A stretch of 21,330 bases of DNA from Candidatus Tenebribacter mawsonii. Lineage in GTDB: Bacteria; Cloacimonadota; Cloacimonadia; Cloacimonadales; TCS61. Below are positions 1 to 7,167 of this stretch, piece by piece (positions within the stretch are counted from its first letter, which is position 1; the number at the start of each line of letters is the position of its first letter). The notes under the pieces were generated by a model. It made no database searches, was not told the DNA's origin, and saw only the letters and a program-made list of their open reading frames with translations. The stretch spans positions 1 to 21,330 of the forward strand of contig JAVCCD010000311.1 in assembly GCA_030765665.1 (NCBI GenBank). The letters are read 5' to 3'. The translations under genes were made by a program, and so were the position numbers.

Positions 1-281
1 TAAACAAAATTTCGCGGAACCGCTGTGGCGCCACCATTGGCCCAATCAGAAAAATCTTCGATGAAAATTGTGGATCTTTCTGATGGTTTGTAATCCCAAA
101 AATCTTGATAGTAATCCCAGGTGCGCAGATAACAACGAGCCAGATGCGGAACTAGATAGGAATGTGCATTACTGTAGTAGATCATATTCAAGTCATCTGT
201 TTGCAAATTATTAAGCTGCTGGGAGAAGAGCGAAGTTGAAATTACTAAAACAAAAAAAACTATTAAAATTATTTTTTTCAT
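1..281 (-). CDS. Exported hypothetical protein, N-terminal part (runs off the window)
   Basis: Reading leftwards from the ATG at 279-281, 93 codons are open and the gene leaves the window at base 1. The first ~20 residues are a signal peptide (MKK, then a run of I/L/V/F, then a Ser/Thr-rich end near SLFSQ), so the product should be exported. The next part (around VPHLARCY, DYKPSE, IEDFSDWANGGA) resembles the start of large exported bacterial proteins that carry a membrane-associated peptidase-like region followed by WD40/TolB-like propeller repeats. That is a family impression only, because the diagnostic part lies outside the window. A good Shine-Dalgarno (AGGAG, plus-strand bases 286-290) precedes the ATG, and a 9-bp hairpin lies directly upstream of that. 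The gene follows the SQDFQ-repeat gene in the same direction and is probably co-transcribed with it. Confidence 0.75.
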   Translation of the reverse strand, partial: MKKIILIVFFVLVISTSLFSQQLNNLQTDDLNMIYYSNAHSYLVPHLARCYLRTWDYYQDFWDYKPSERSTIFIEDFSDWANGGATAVPRNFV

Positions 282-297
282 GAAGCTCCTAAAAGAT

Positions 298-324
298 CAG
301 GAATCCCATTCAAAAGGATTCCTG
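298..324 (-). promoter_or_regulatory. Hairpin between the SQDFQ-repeat gene and the next start
   Basis: CAGGAATCC (298-306) and GGATTCCTG (316-324) form a perfect 9-bp stem with a 9-base loop. It lies after the stop of the upstream minus-strand gene (340) and about 8 bases before the AGGAG of the gene starting at 281. Only a weak T-run follows on the minus strand, so it may act as a leaky terminator, an mRNA stabiliser or a translation-leader structure. A one-mismatch copy with the same downstream AGGAG and ATG lies at 1399-1445. Confidence 0.55.
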
Positions 325-339
325 AAAAAGTACGAAATA

Positions 340-1242
340 CTAATTCATGAGCGATCCCATATAATCTTGAAAGGCTCCAAACATGAGCTGCTGAAAATCC
401 TGATTATTAAAAAATATATGTATCCCAAAGAAATCGCTTTGCATAAGGGTTTGGAATTCTTGAGACATGAATTGTTTTTGAAAATCCTGGGAAAGTGGCA
501 CCATAACATTTTGAAAATCCTGGGATATGAACATATTTTGAAAATCTTGTGACGGAGAGGTAAGTATAGTATTTTGAAAATCCTGAGAATTTACCATTTT
601 TTGGTAATCTTGAGAGTTTACCAATTTTTGAAAATCCTGAGAATTCACTAATTTTTGCATATCCTGACTGAAGACTGCTTTAAGGGTGGGATTGCTGTTC
701 ATTAACGATCTAATTAAATTCGTAAAATCCAGGCTTTCAATATTGGCAGGATTTGCATAGGCTTTTTGAAATTCTTGTGATATCAAAAATGTAAATTGTT
801 TATAAGAGTCTGGAGACAAAACACCAAAATCCTGGGAATCATTACTTTTCAGAACTGCTTTTAAGGTAGCTTCGTTAAGATCTGTTTCTTTCAATAAACC
901 GAGTTTTACCGAGTCGAAATAGCGGTTCATCAAAATAATTTTTTGCATATCCCCCGTCATGGAAACGAAGCTTTTGAACTCATCACTTTTCAGGAAGTTG
1001 ACTAACTCCTCATTTTTCATAGCATTTTGCCATTCAGCGCTTTGTGTAAAGGCAACGAAGTCTTCATTTTCCAAAAGCAGGTCGGCAGCGTCCATTTGTT
1101 CACCCCGGAATTTATCTGCTTTTTCTACTCCACCGATCGTTCCTTTTAAATCGCTTGAATCATTCATCGGCCAGATAAACGAGAAGAAAGCAATAACAAC
1201 AGCAACAACAATAACACCAATTAAAATAAAACCTTTTTTCAT
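340..1242 (-). CDS. Membrane-anchored SQDFQ-repeat protein
   Basis: The 300-residue product has one N-terminal transmembrane anchor (residues ~4-24), an acidic region, and then about a dozen short repeats built on S-Q-D/E-F-Q followed by four or five mainly hydrophobic residues. Clear copies start at residues 136, 155, 192, 201, 210, 219, 231, 240, 251, 260, 280 and 291. Three successive units (192-218) are exactly nine residues apart. Weaker relatives such as SDEF and SAEW occur earlier (residues 60-100), so the whole ectodomain may have grown by repeat duplication. Charged anchor residues lie on the N-terminal side, which suggests the repeats face the periplasm. I do not recognise the family and assign no function. 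Start choice: the ATG at 1242 has GGGGG (1247-1251) four bases upstream. A TTGACT at 1294-1299 (minus strand) could be a -35 element. The gene lies just upstream of the exported protein at 281. Confidence 0.8.
   Translation of the reverse strand: MKKGFILIGVIVVAVVIAFFSFIWPMNDSSDLKGTIGGVEKADKFRGEQMDAADLLLENEDFVAFTQSAEWQNAMKNEELVNFLKSDEFKSFVSMTGDMQKIILMNRYFDSVKLGLLKETDLNEATLKAVLKSNDSQDFGVLSPDSYKQFTFLISQEFQKAYANPANIESLDFTNLIRSLMNSNPTLKAVFSQDMQKLVNSQDFQKLVNSQDYQKMVNSQDFQNTILTSPSQDFQNMFISQDFQNVMVPLSQDFQKQFMSQEFQTLMQSDFFGIHIFFNNQDFQQLMFGAFQDYMGSLMN
589..669 (-). repeat. Three 27-bp tandem coding repeats (SQDFQ units)
   Basis: Codons 192-218 of the repeat protein are three consecutive 27-bp units of nine residues (S-Q-D-[MFY]-Q-K-[LM]-V-N). 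The DNA of the units is also similar: the plus strand shows recurring variants of TTTTGAAAATCCTGAGAA. Further, less regular units continue down to about 439. This pattern fits expansion by slippage or unequal recombination within the gene. Confidence 0.75.
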
Positions 1243-1398
1243 AAATCCCCCTTTAAATTGTTCATCGACATCTAATTAATATTCTGTTAATAAAGTCAAT
1301 AATAAAATATTTTAAAATCTCTGCCAGTTAAATTTGAGATATTATGTAGAGATTTCATCTTATAATCCTACTATTAAAAATTCTAAAAGAGAGTTTTT

Positions 1399-1445
1399 CA
1401 TGACTCTCCTAAAAGATCAGAAATCCCATTTAAAAAGGATTCCTG
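1399..1445 (-). repeat. Duplicate of the hairpin, ribosome site and start found at 279-324
   Basis: Bases 1399-1445 match 279-324 closely: the same CTCCTAAAAGATCAG block, a stem of CAGAAATCC (1418-1426) with GGATTCCTG (1437-1445) carrying one mismatch, then AGGAG and an ATG at 1401. The reading frame from that ATG stops after 13 residues, so the gene it once started is gone or was never transferred whole. With the SQDFQ remnant just upstream, this points to an old tandem duplication of a unit of about 1.1 kb. Confidence 0.65.
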
Positions 1446-1486
1446 AAATGTTTAAAATAATATTTGTTACCATGTTAGCAAGGAAC

Positions 1487-1609
1487 CTATTGAGCTTTCA
1501 GCACGAACTTTTGAAAATCCTGTGAGAAAATATGTAAAATTACTTGCTGAAAATTTTGAGAATTCGCAAATTTCCTTAAAATAGCGAAGGTAAGACAGCA
1601 AAAAATACT
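1487..1609 (-). pseudogene. Remnant tail of a second SQDFQ-repeat gene
   Basis: Minus-strand codons from 1609 to the TAG at 1487-1489 read 40 residues with two repeat units, SQNFQQ and SQDFQKFV. These match the nine-residue repeats of the protein encoded at 340-1242. No ATG or ribosome site precedes them, and the stretch begins directly after the stop codon of the acetyltransferase-fusion gene (1610-1612), in the same frame. I read it as the 3' end of a decayed paralogue. By chance or by origin, readthrough of the upstream TAA would add this tail to the fusion protein. Confidence 0.6.
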
Positions 1610-3115
1610 TTAGCTTATATTTGGATCCTGCTCTTTCACATACACGATCAGTTCTTGAGAGAATTCTGAAGCCAGCACAATTCTGGAATAATCTATTGGT
1701 ACATTATTCAGGAATTGTAATATAAAGTATTGGCAGGGATCATGTGGAAATGCACCGGCAAAGAAAAATCCAAGTGCTTCCAATTCTTCCACTTTGCTCA
1801 TAGAGAATTCATCTCGAAGATCTAGGTACAAGTTTACTGTCTCAATCTTCTTCTGACATAATTCTTTCAGCCTATGTCCAATCTCTTTTTCCAGGTTTTC
1901 ACCTGCTGTATTCACGTACATGTTTGCATAACCTAAATTATCATAAACTTCAATTTCCAAATCAGATTGGATGATCTTGTCTTGAATTATCACTGAATCA
2001 GATGGTAATTCGAATTGAGTTTTGATATCAAGATTCTTATATATTTTCTCCAAAATATCTTTGTGTTTAGAGGGTACGAACAACAGAAATTCATCTTGTT
2101 CAATTAATTTTAAATTGCTTAAAACCAGACTCTCTCTTTGAGCACTCAGGGCATCCATTTTTGAAAACTTCTTGGCAGGCGAAAGACCAATTAAAATAGC
2201 AGAATCTTTATATCCACATTTCACTAAAGCTTTCTGAGAATAAGGATGAGTGGTTACTCCTTTAGCATAAATCCCTTTAATCTCCAATTGCTTCGCACTT
2301 TTCAATAGCAAAGCTGTCAATTTGTTCAAACAACCTTGTCCTCTGAATTTCGGTTTTGTAAACGCCATGCCAATTTCTGGAATAGCCCATTTCTTCCCAA
2401 ATCTCTCCAGAGCTCCATGGCTCATCACTTCTCCAGTATCATCGGTAACTGCTACTGCTGAAATTAATTCACCAGTATTGGTCATTTCTATTAATCTCTC
2501 TGGATAATATATGTTTTCCATTATATAGGTATAACCATATGTTTTATAGGCACATTGGGAAATTTCTACTGCTTGTTTTGGTTGTAGTAATTCGGTGTGA
2601 TAGTCAACTTTTTCAGTTTCCTTTTTTGCTTTATCGATTGGTTGTTCATACGCTCCCATTTCAGATGCTTCAACAAACTGATCAATATGCTTTTGCTCAA
2701 TAAATTTTATTAAATGAACTTCCTTACCACCAAAACCCTTGTTATGAAAGGAAAGTTTATCCACACTACCTTTCATCAAACGGAACCCCAAACCACTCTG
2801 ATCATCTCCATCTAAAACTTTTTCAGGATTGAATTCTTCCACCTGGTCAGGGTCAAAAGGCAAGCCTTTGTCTTGGATAATTACTTTAAATTCAGTGGGT
2901 GTGATTTCACATATCACATCAAAATTTGCATCCTCTCCCGGCAGAAAGGCATGTTTTACTACATTTGTCACAGCTTCTTCTACTGCGATGTTAAAAAACA
3001 TAATATCTTTTGTCGAGAATTTCGTCATCAAAGCGTTTTCTCTGATGAAAGCATGTATTACTGGAAGATAAGCCAGTTTAACTGGTATGATCAATTTTGA
3101 TATTTGTTGTTTCAT
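1610..3115 (-). CDS. RsbW-like ATPase/kinase domain fused to a GNAT acetyltransferase
   Basis: This 501-residue cytoplasmic protein has three parts. Residues ~1-140 form a GHKL ATP-binding domain of the RsbW/SpoIIAB anti-sigma kinase type, with N-box E47-E48...N51, a DKG box at 82-84 and a GLGF box at 108-111. Residues ~180-320 form a GNAT acetyltransferase domain whose acetyl-CoA loop is visible as FRGQG (257-261), followed by SQKALVKCGY near 293-302, typical of GNAT motif B. Residues ~330-501 are a C-terminal domain I cannot name. The frame stays open upstream to 3250, but I chose the ATG at 3115: it has GGGGG four bases upstream, and the RsbW fold begins there (QISKLIIPVKLAYLP). The extra 45 residues look non-domain. 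Likely role: a partner-switching kinase whose output includes acetylation; the substrate is unknown. The fusion could instead act as an ATP-gated acetyltransferase. Confidence 0.85.
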   Translation of the reverse strand: MKQQISKLIIPVKLAYLPVIHAFIRENALMTKFSTKDIMFFNIAVEEAVTNVVKHAFLPGEDANFDVICEITPTEFKVIIQDKGLPFDPDQVEEFNPEKVLDGDDQSGLGFRLMKGSVDKLSFHNKGFGGKEVHLIKFIEQKHIDQFVEASEMGAYEQPIDKAKKETEKVDYHTELLQPKQAVEISQCAYKTYGYTYIMENIYYPERLIEMTNTGELISAVAVTDDTGEVMSHGALERFGKKWAIPEIGMAFTKPKFRGQGCLNKLTALLLKSAKQLEIKGIYAKGVTTHPYSQKALVKCGYKDSAILIGLSPAKKFSKMDALSAQRESLVLSNLKLIEQDEFLLFVPSKHKDILEKIYKNLDIKTQFELPSDSVIIQDKIIQSDLEIEVYDNLGYANMYVNTAGENLEKEIGHRLKELCQKKIETVNLYLDLRDEFSMSKVEELEALGFFFAGAFPHDPCQYFILQFLNNVPIDYSRIVLASEFSQELIVYVKEQDPNIS

Positions 3116-3143
3116 AAAACCCCCATTAATTTCTTCAAGGAAA

Positions 3144-3172
3144 TAAATGTGAAAGATAGTTGATGTTGTCAA
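3144..3172 (-). promoter_or_regulatory. Candidate promoter for the RsbW-GNAT gene
   Basis: The minus strand shows TTGACA (3167-3172), a 17-base spacer and CATTTA (3144-3149), ending about 28 bases before the ATG at 3115. The -35 is perfect for a housekeeping sigma factor. The -10 is poor, so confidence is low. Confidence 0.3.
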
Positions 3173-3408
3173 GAAAGTTGGAATTAGTTTAGAAAATATT
3201 TTTGGAAATGGTAATTTGGTTTTGGATTTTTGCCAACATACATTTTCCAATCGAGAGTAAAAAAAATTTTATTGTTTTCATCAACTTACATTCAGGTCAT
3301 GGAAAAAGACTTATGGTTTTTTCAGCGGTATATTTATAGAAAACCGACTACTTTTCCAATGGAAGATGAAAAATTACTACTAAAGATATAATTTATTTTT
3401 TAAACAAT

Positions 3409-3437
3409 TTGACATGCAAACTTCAGATTCTTACCTT
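3409..3437 (+). promoter_or_regulatory. Candidate promoter for the 3523-7500 gene set
   Basis: TTGACA at 3409-3414 is followed after 17 bases by TACCTT (3432-3437). The rest of the gap between the divergent genes (3116-3522) is AT-rich with no convincing gene; a 30-codon frame at 3299 lacks a ribosome site. The -10 match is weak. Confidence 0.3.
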
Positions 3438-3522
3438 GCTAATAATTAATAATAAGAGTTAATTTTCTCTTATTTCATCTTGAAATGTGTGGGTTTTGAA
3501 AGTTATTTATTAAGGGTGATTT

Positions 3523-3798
3523 ATGAAAATACGTTTTTGGGGAACGAGTGGTTTCCTACCAAATTCGATAACTGAAAAGCATATCAAAGAGAAATTATTC
3601 CATGCCAATAAAAGATCCCAGAAGTTCAAACTGAAAAATGACAAGGGCATTAAATTTTTTTTCGATTATGAACTAACTTTTTCGGAAAGTGGAACTTTTG
3701 ACAGCAACACAGTATGTGTAGAAATCAGAGATGACGAACTGAATAACAATACTCCCAAAGAATACATGCTTTGCGATGCAGGAAGTGGATTACGATGA
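3523..3798 (+). pseudogene. N-terminal fragment of a metallo-beta-lactamase-fold hydrolase
   Basis: The 91-residue frame starts with a good ribosome site (AAGGGTG) and reads like the beginning of an MBL-fold hydrolase of the phosphodiesterase/RNase Z type: KIRFWGTSG at the start, FSESGTFDSNTVCVEI in the middle and LCDAGSGLR at the end. In this family the last motif normally continues into D-F-G and then, later, the zinc-binding HxHxDH. Here the D codon position is a TGA (3796-3798). The next three codons still read F-G-N, and a second TGA follows at 3808. The rest of the domain (probably 150-200 residues) is absent; the binding-protein gene begins about 45 bases on. The fragment lacks all metal ligands and cannot be an active hydrolase. 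I infer a nonsense mutation plus a deletion. Confidence 0.7.
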
Positions 3799-3844
3799 TT
3801 TGGAAATTGAGCTTTACTATTAATCAATCAATCGGATGGGGAAT

Positions 3845-4819
3845 ATGACTAAAAAAATATTTATTTTAATTATTATATTTGTTTTTTGCACAATCTTTGC
3901 TGAGGAAAATCAGGAGCTGCAATCAATCACATTTGGTTTGCACTGGTTTCCGCAAGCTCAATTTGCTGGATACATAATGGCTTATGAGCAAGGCTTTTAT
4001 GAAGCTGTGGGGATCGACATGAATTTGGAATTTTTTGACGGATCAAGTTCACTCACCAATTTACGAGAAGGAAAGGTTGATTTTTGCACTGCCTGGCTCA
4101 GCCAGACAATTGCAGTTAAATCTGAAGGTGAAAAGATAGTTAATTTATGTCAGATCCTGCAGAAATCTTCTCTGATCCTGGTGGCCAAAAAAAATACAGG
4201 TATAGAAAAACCAGAAGACATGAATGGCAAACGGATCAGTCTTTGGAGTGGAGATTTTTCCATTCAACCCAACGCTTTTTTTAATAAATTCAATATTAAC
4301 TATGAAGAAGTACCTCAATCTTACAACATTCAAGCATTCTTAGCTGATGCCTGGGATGTGGCTTCTGCAATGTACTACAACGAATATTATAAAATAATAT
4401 TGGCCGGTATTAATGAGGAAGAGTTGAACACATTCTTTTTTTCTGATTACAATTTAAACATTCCCGAAGACGGCATTTACTGCACTGAAGATATGATAGC
4501 TGAGAATCCTGAACTTTGCCAAAAATTTAGTGAAGCAACTCTGCAAGGCTGGGAATATGCTTTTGCACATCGGGATTCAACCTTGAAAATTGTGATGAAA
4601 TATTGTGATGAGCATCAGATGCAGACGAATCTGGCAGCTCAAAGCTGGATGTTGCATGTGATAGAAGAATCTATGAAATACAATACCGGCGAGAACTCGT
4701 CATCTTGGGGAATTCTAACAAAATCTGATTATGAAAGAGTCGCCGAGATTTTACAGGAACAAGGATTAATAAAAAATATTCCTCCTTATCTGGATTTTTA
4801 TGGAGGAAAACAAAAATGA
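3845..4819 (+). CDS. Exported NMT1/THI5-type substrate-binding protein
   Basis: The product (324 residues from this start) has a signal peptide ending near IFA-EE and then an NMT1/THI5-like periplasmic binding fold. The family start is visible as GLHWFPQAQFAGYIMAYEQGF, followed by DFCTAWLSQ, ILVAKKNTGI and GKRISLWSG. No good lipobox Cys is seen, so it is probably a soluble periplasmic protein. Relatives bind pyrimidine/thiamin precursors, sulfonates or other small organics; the ligand here cannot be read from sequence. I prefer the ATG at 3845 (GGGG just upstream) to the one at 3836, which lacks a ribosome site. Its stop overlaps the start of the phosphatase gene (ATGA), and no ABC permease or ATPase gene lies in the window. 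That makes a sensing role beside the phosphatase more likely than transport, which is an inference. Confidence 0.85.
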   Translation: MTKKIFILIIIFVFCTIFAEENQELQSITFGLHWFPQAQFAGYIMAYEQGFYEAVGIDMNLEFFDGSSSLTNLREGKVDFCTAWLSQTIAVKSEGEKIVNLCQILQKSSLILVAKKNTGIEKPEDMNGKRISLWSGDFSIQPNAFFNKFNINYEEVPQSYNIQAFLADAWDVASAMYYNEYYKIILAGINEEELNTFFFSDYNLNIPEDGIYCTEDMIAENPELCQKFSEATLQGWEYAFAHRDSTLKIVMKYCDEHQMQTNLAAQSWMLHVIEESMKYNTGENSSSWGILTKSDYERVAEILQEQGLIKNIPPYLDFYGGKQK

Positions 4820-6726
4820 CAAAAATCAAAAGACCGATAATTTGGAAGTTGATTCTTGGTATTGGTATACCACTATTGATTATTTATGGAACAATACTTT
4901 TCCTGAATTTCAAATGGAATACAGCCTCTGCGATTGAACAAATGAAAGACTATCTGGTTGAGTTAACCGGTCACAATGCTGCAACTTTGAATACTGATTT
5001 TAGCAAAATTGCCCAATATCCGATTGGAATTTCCAAGATGCTGGAAGTGATGTCCGAGCCGAATGAACAAAAACTATACAGTCTTTTATCCGAAATAGTG
5101 AAAGGAAATACTTCCATTAACAGCATGTCTGTTGCTTATGAACCTTATGCCTACAACAGGAAAAAAAGATTTGCTCCTTATGTATATCGTGAAGAAGGTG
5201 ATATCCTAACGACTGATCTTTCTAAAGACCAGAATTATTGCAGTGCTGACTGGTATTCCATTCCAATGCTCCTGAAAGAACCATATTGGTCTGAACCGTA
5301 CTACAGTCAAGCTGCTGACAACACATTGCTGGTTACGTTTTCAGTTCCAATGTTTAAAAATAACAAATTTATAGGGATTGCTTCAGCAAATATTTGTCTG
5401 GAAAATCTACGAAAAACAATGAAAAGTATTGAGATAATGGGCGGCTACACTTTTATGATCAGCCAGTATGGAACTTATATTTATCATCCAAATGAACGAG
5501 ATATCATGCGAGAGACTATCTTTAGTAAAGCAGTAAAATATGATATCGAAGCAATGAGAACTTACGGACGTGAGATGATCAAGGGTGAATTCGGGATTGG
5601 ACAATTCAATGATCCGATCACAGGAATTAAGCAATGGCTTGTTTATTCTCCAGTTGTTTCAAATAGTTGGTCTCTTGCTGTCATAATTCCTGAAAAAGCG
5701 ATCCTAAAGATTGTTTATTCACGTATCTTAAGGCAGATGGGTGTGATGGTCCTAGGATATTTGGTTATCATGCTCAGTGTGATCTGGGCCGCTTTTAATA
5801 TCACAACTCCAATCCGGAATTTGATGAAGAAGACGGAAAGATTGGCAACCGGTGACTTGGACGTGCAAATGGTTAAAATCAGAGGAAATGATGAGATCCA
5901 TGCGCTGGCAGAAGTATTCAATAAAATGGTGAGAGATTTGAGGCATTATATCAATGATCTGACCAATGCAACAAAAGCTCGTGAGTCTGTGGATAGTGAA
6001 TTGCGGATTGCCCGCCATATACAGGAATCATTGATTCCGAGAATTTTCCCGCCTTTCCCAAACAGAACAGAATTTAGTTTGTTTGCACGCAACATTCCTG
6101 CCAAAGAAGTCGCGGGAGATTTTTACGATTTCTTCTTTTTGGATGAAAACAATCTGGCTCTCATTATTGCGGATGTTTCTGGAAAAGGAGTTTCAGCTTC
6201 ATTATTTATGGCTGTAACCAAAACTCTAATTAAAGCCAAATCAAATTATGTGGATTCTCCTGAAACGATAATGAGCCAAGTGAATTATGATCTGTGTCAA
6301 GATAACGATGCAGCTATGTTCTGTACTACATTCATGGCTGTTTTGAATGTGAAAACAGGAGGCTTCAAATATTGCAATGCGGGACATAATAATCCTTATC
6401 TAATCCGGGGCGATGGTGAGATTATACAGTTTGAAAACACGGAAGGAATGGCTCTTGGCGTCATGGATGACTGCAAGTACACTTCCAAAAAGATCAAGCT
6501 GAAAAAGAATGATCTGGTCTATCTTTATACCGATGGTGTAAACGAGGCCATGGATATAGATGGGAATGAATTCTCTTACGAGAAAATGGTAGAATTCATG
6601 AAAGAAATGAAAACTACCACACCAAGGCAGACTATTGAAATAACCATGAATGCAGTAGAAGTATTCACGAAAGATGCAGAACAATCGGATGATATTACGA
6701 TTATGGCTCTCCGATACTTGATATAG
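4816..6726 (+). CDS. Membrane Cache-HAMP-SpoIIE (PP2C) phosphatase
   Basis: This 636-residue sensor phosphatase has a first transmembrane helix (residues ~11-31), a large extracytoplasmic region (~35-295) with double-Cache features (PYWSEPYY, LLVTFSVPMF, GIASANICLENL), a second helix (~307-328), a HAMP domain (~329-383, with TPIRNL and NDEIHALAEVFN) and a short coiled linker. The SpoIIE/RsbU-type PP2C phosphatase domain spans ~400-636. Metal-binding motifs are intact: AGDFYD (433-438), ADVSGKG (452-458), CNAGHN (520-525), YTDGVNEA (571-578) and QSDDIT (623-628). It should dephosphorylate a STAS protein, most simply the one encoded at 7168-7500, when a ligand or the binding protein acts on the Cache region. 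It overlaps the upstream binding-protein gene by four bases, so the two are likely translationally coupled. Confidence 0.92.
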   Translation: MTKIKRPIIWKLILGIGIPLLIIYGTILFLNFKWNTASAIEQMKDYLVELTGHNAATLNTDFSKIAQYPIGISKMLEVMSEPNEQKLYSLLSEIVKGNTSINSMSVAYEPYAYNRKKRFAPYVYREEGDILTTDLSKDQNYCSADWYSIPMLLKEPYWSEPYYSQAADNTLLVTFSVPMFKNNKFIGIASANICLENLRKTMKSIEIMGGYTFMISQYGTYIYHPNERDIMRETIFSKAVKYDIEAMRTYGREMIKGEFGIGQFNDPITGIKQWLVYSPVVSNSWSLAVIIPEKAILKIVYSRILRQMGVMVLGYLVIMLSVIWAAFNITTPIRNLMKKTERLATGDLDVQMVKIRGNDEIHALAEVFNKMVRDLRHYINDLTNATKARESVDSELRIARHIQESLIPRIFPPFPNRTEFSLFARNIPAKEVAGDFYDFFFLDENNLALIIADVSGKGVSASLFMAVTKTLIKAKSNYVDSPETIMSQVNYDLCQDNDAAMFCTTFMAVLNVKTGGFKYCNAGHNNPYLIRGDGEIIQFENTEGMALGVMDDCKYTSKKIKLKKNDLVYLYTDGVNEAMDIDGNEFSYEKMVEFMKEMKTTTPRQTIEITMNAVEVFTKDAEQSDDITIMALRYLI

Positions 6727-6735
6727 AGAAAATAT

Positions 6736-7152
6736 ATGGATAATAAAAATCAGAGAATCCTTAAGAACAAGAAGGATGAGATAAATCACTTCAGTGAAGT
6801 TTTAGAAGAATTTGGAGAAAAACATGAAATCCCTTTCAAGGCAGGTATGGAGATCAATCTAGCTGTGGAAGAGATTTTGATGAACATTATTTCGTATAGT
6901 CATCAGGATGTTACAGATTATGAAATAGAAGTGAAATGGTGGTTGGAAGACAACTTTTTTTTCATGGAATTCATCGATGATGGAATCGAGTTTGATCCAC
7001 TCAGATTACCGAAACCCGATCTCGAATCTTCCCTGGAAGATAGAGAAATTGGTGGACTGGGAATCTACTTTGTAAGAAAGTTAATGCAAGAAGTGAAATA
7101 TAGTAGGGAAAATGGAAAGAATATTTTATTTTTAAAAAAAAAAGTATTTTAA
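6736..7152 (+). CDS. RsbW-like serine kinase / anti-sigma factor
   Basis: The 138-residue product is a stand-alone GHKL ATPase of the RsbW/SpoIIAB class: N-box VEEILMN (44-50), DDG box (81-83) and IGGLGIYFVRKLM (105-117) for the ATP lid. Length is normal for the family. In partner switching such a kinase phosphorylates a STAS antagonist and may hold a sigma factor or other target. It sits nine bases after the phosphatase and 15 before the STAS gene, giving the full phosphatase-kinase-antagonist trio. The final codons contain a run of ten A (about 7133-7142), where slippage could change the C-terminus. No sigma-factor gene is in the window, so the final target is unknown. Confidence 0.9.
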   Translation: MDNKNQRILKNKKDEINHFSEVLEEFGEKHEIPFKAGMEINLAVEEILMNIISYSHQDVTDYEIEVKWWLEDNFFFMEFIDDGIEFDPLRLPKPDLESSLEDREIGGLGIYFVRKLMQEVKYSRENGKNILFLKKKVF

Positions 7153-7167
7153 AGGTTTGGAGGCTAA

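Noticed and set aside
589..669. Regular 27-base repeats that could suggest a CRISPR-like array
   Set aside because: The repeats are contiguous codons of one protein with no unique spacers.
1314..1355. Inverted repeat AAATCTCT / AGAGATTT as a terminator
   Set aside because: Only 8 bp with a 25-base loop in very AT-rich DNA; likely chance.
3116..3250. The 45-codon N-terminal extension of the RsbW-GNAT protein (start at 3250)
   Set aside because: The ATG at 3115 has a GGGGG ribosome site and the domain starts there; a promoter-like TTGACA lies inside the extension.
3299..3391. A 30-codon plus-strand frame (MEKDLWFF...) between the divergent genes
   Set aside because: No ribosome site, short, and no recognisable relative.
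3796..3798. TGA in the metallo-beta-lactamase fragment as a selenocysteine codon
   Set aside because: A second in-frame TGA follows four codons later (3808-3810) and the downstream domain is missing.
3845..4819. A component of an ABC uptake transporter for thiamin precursors
   Set aside because: No permease or ATPase gene is near; the gene overlaps a sensor phosphatase instead, and the ligand cannot be read from sequence.
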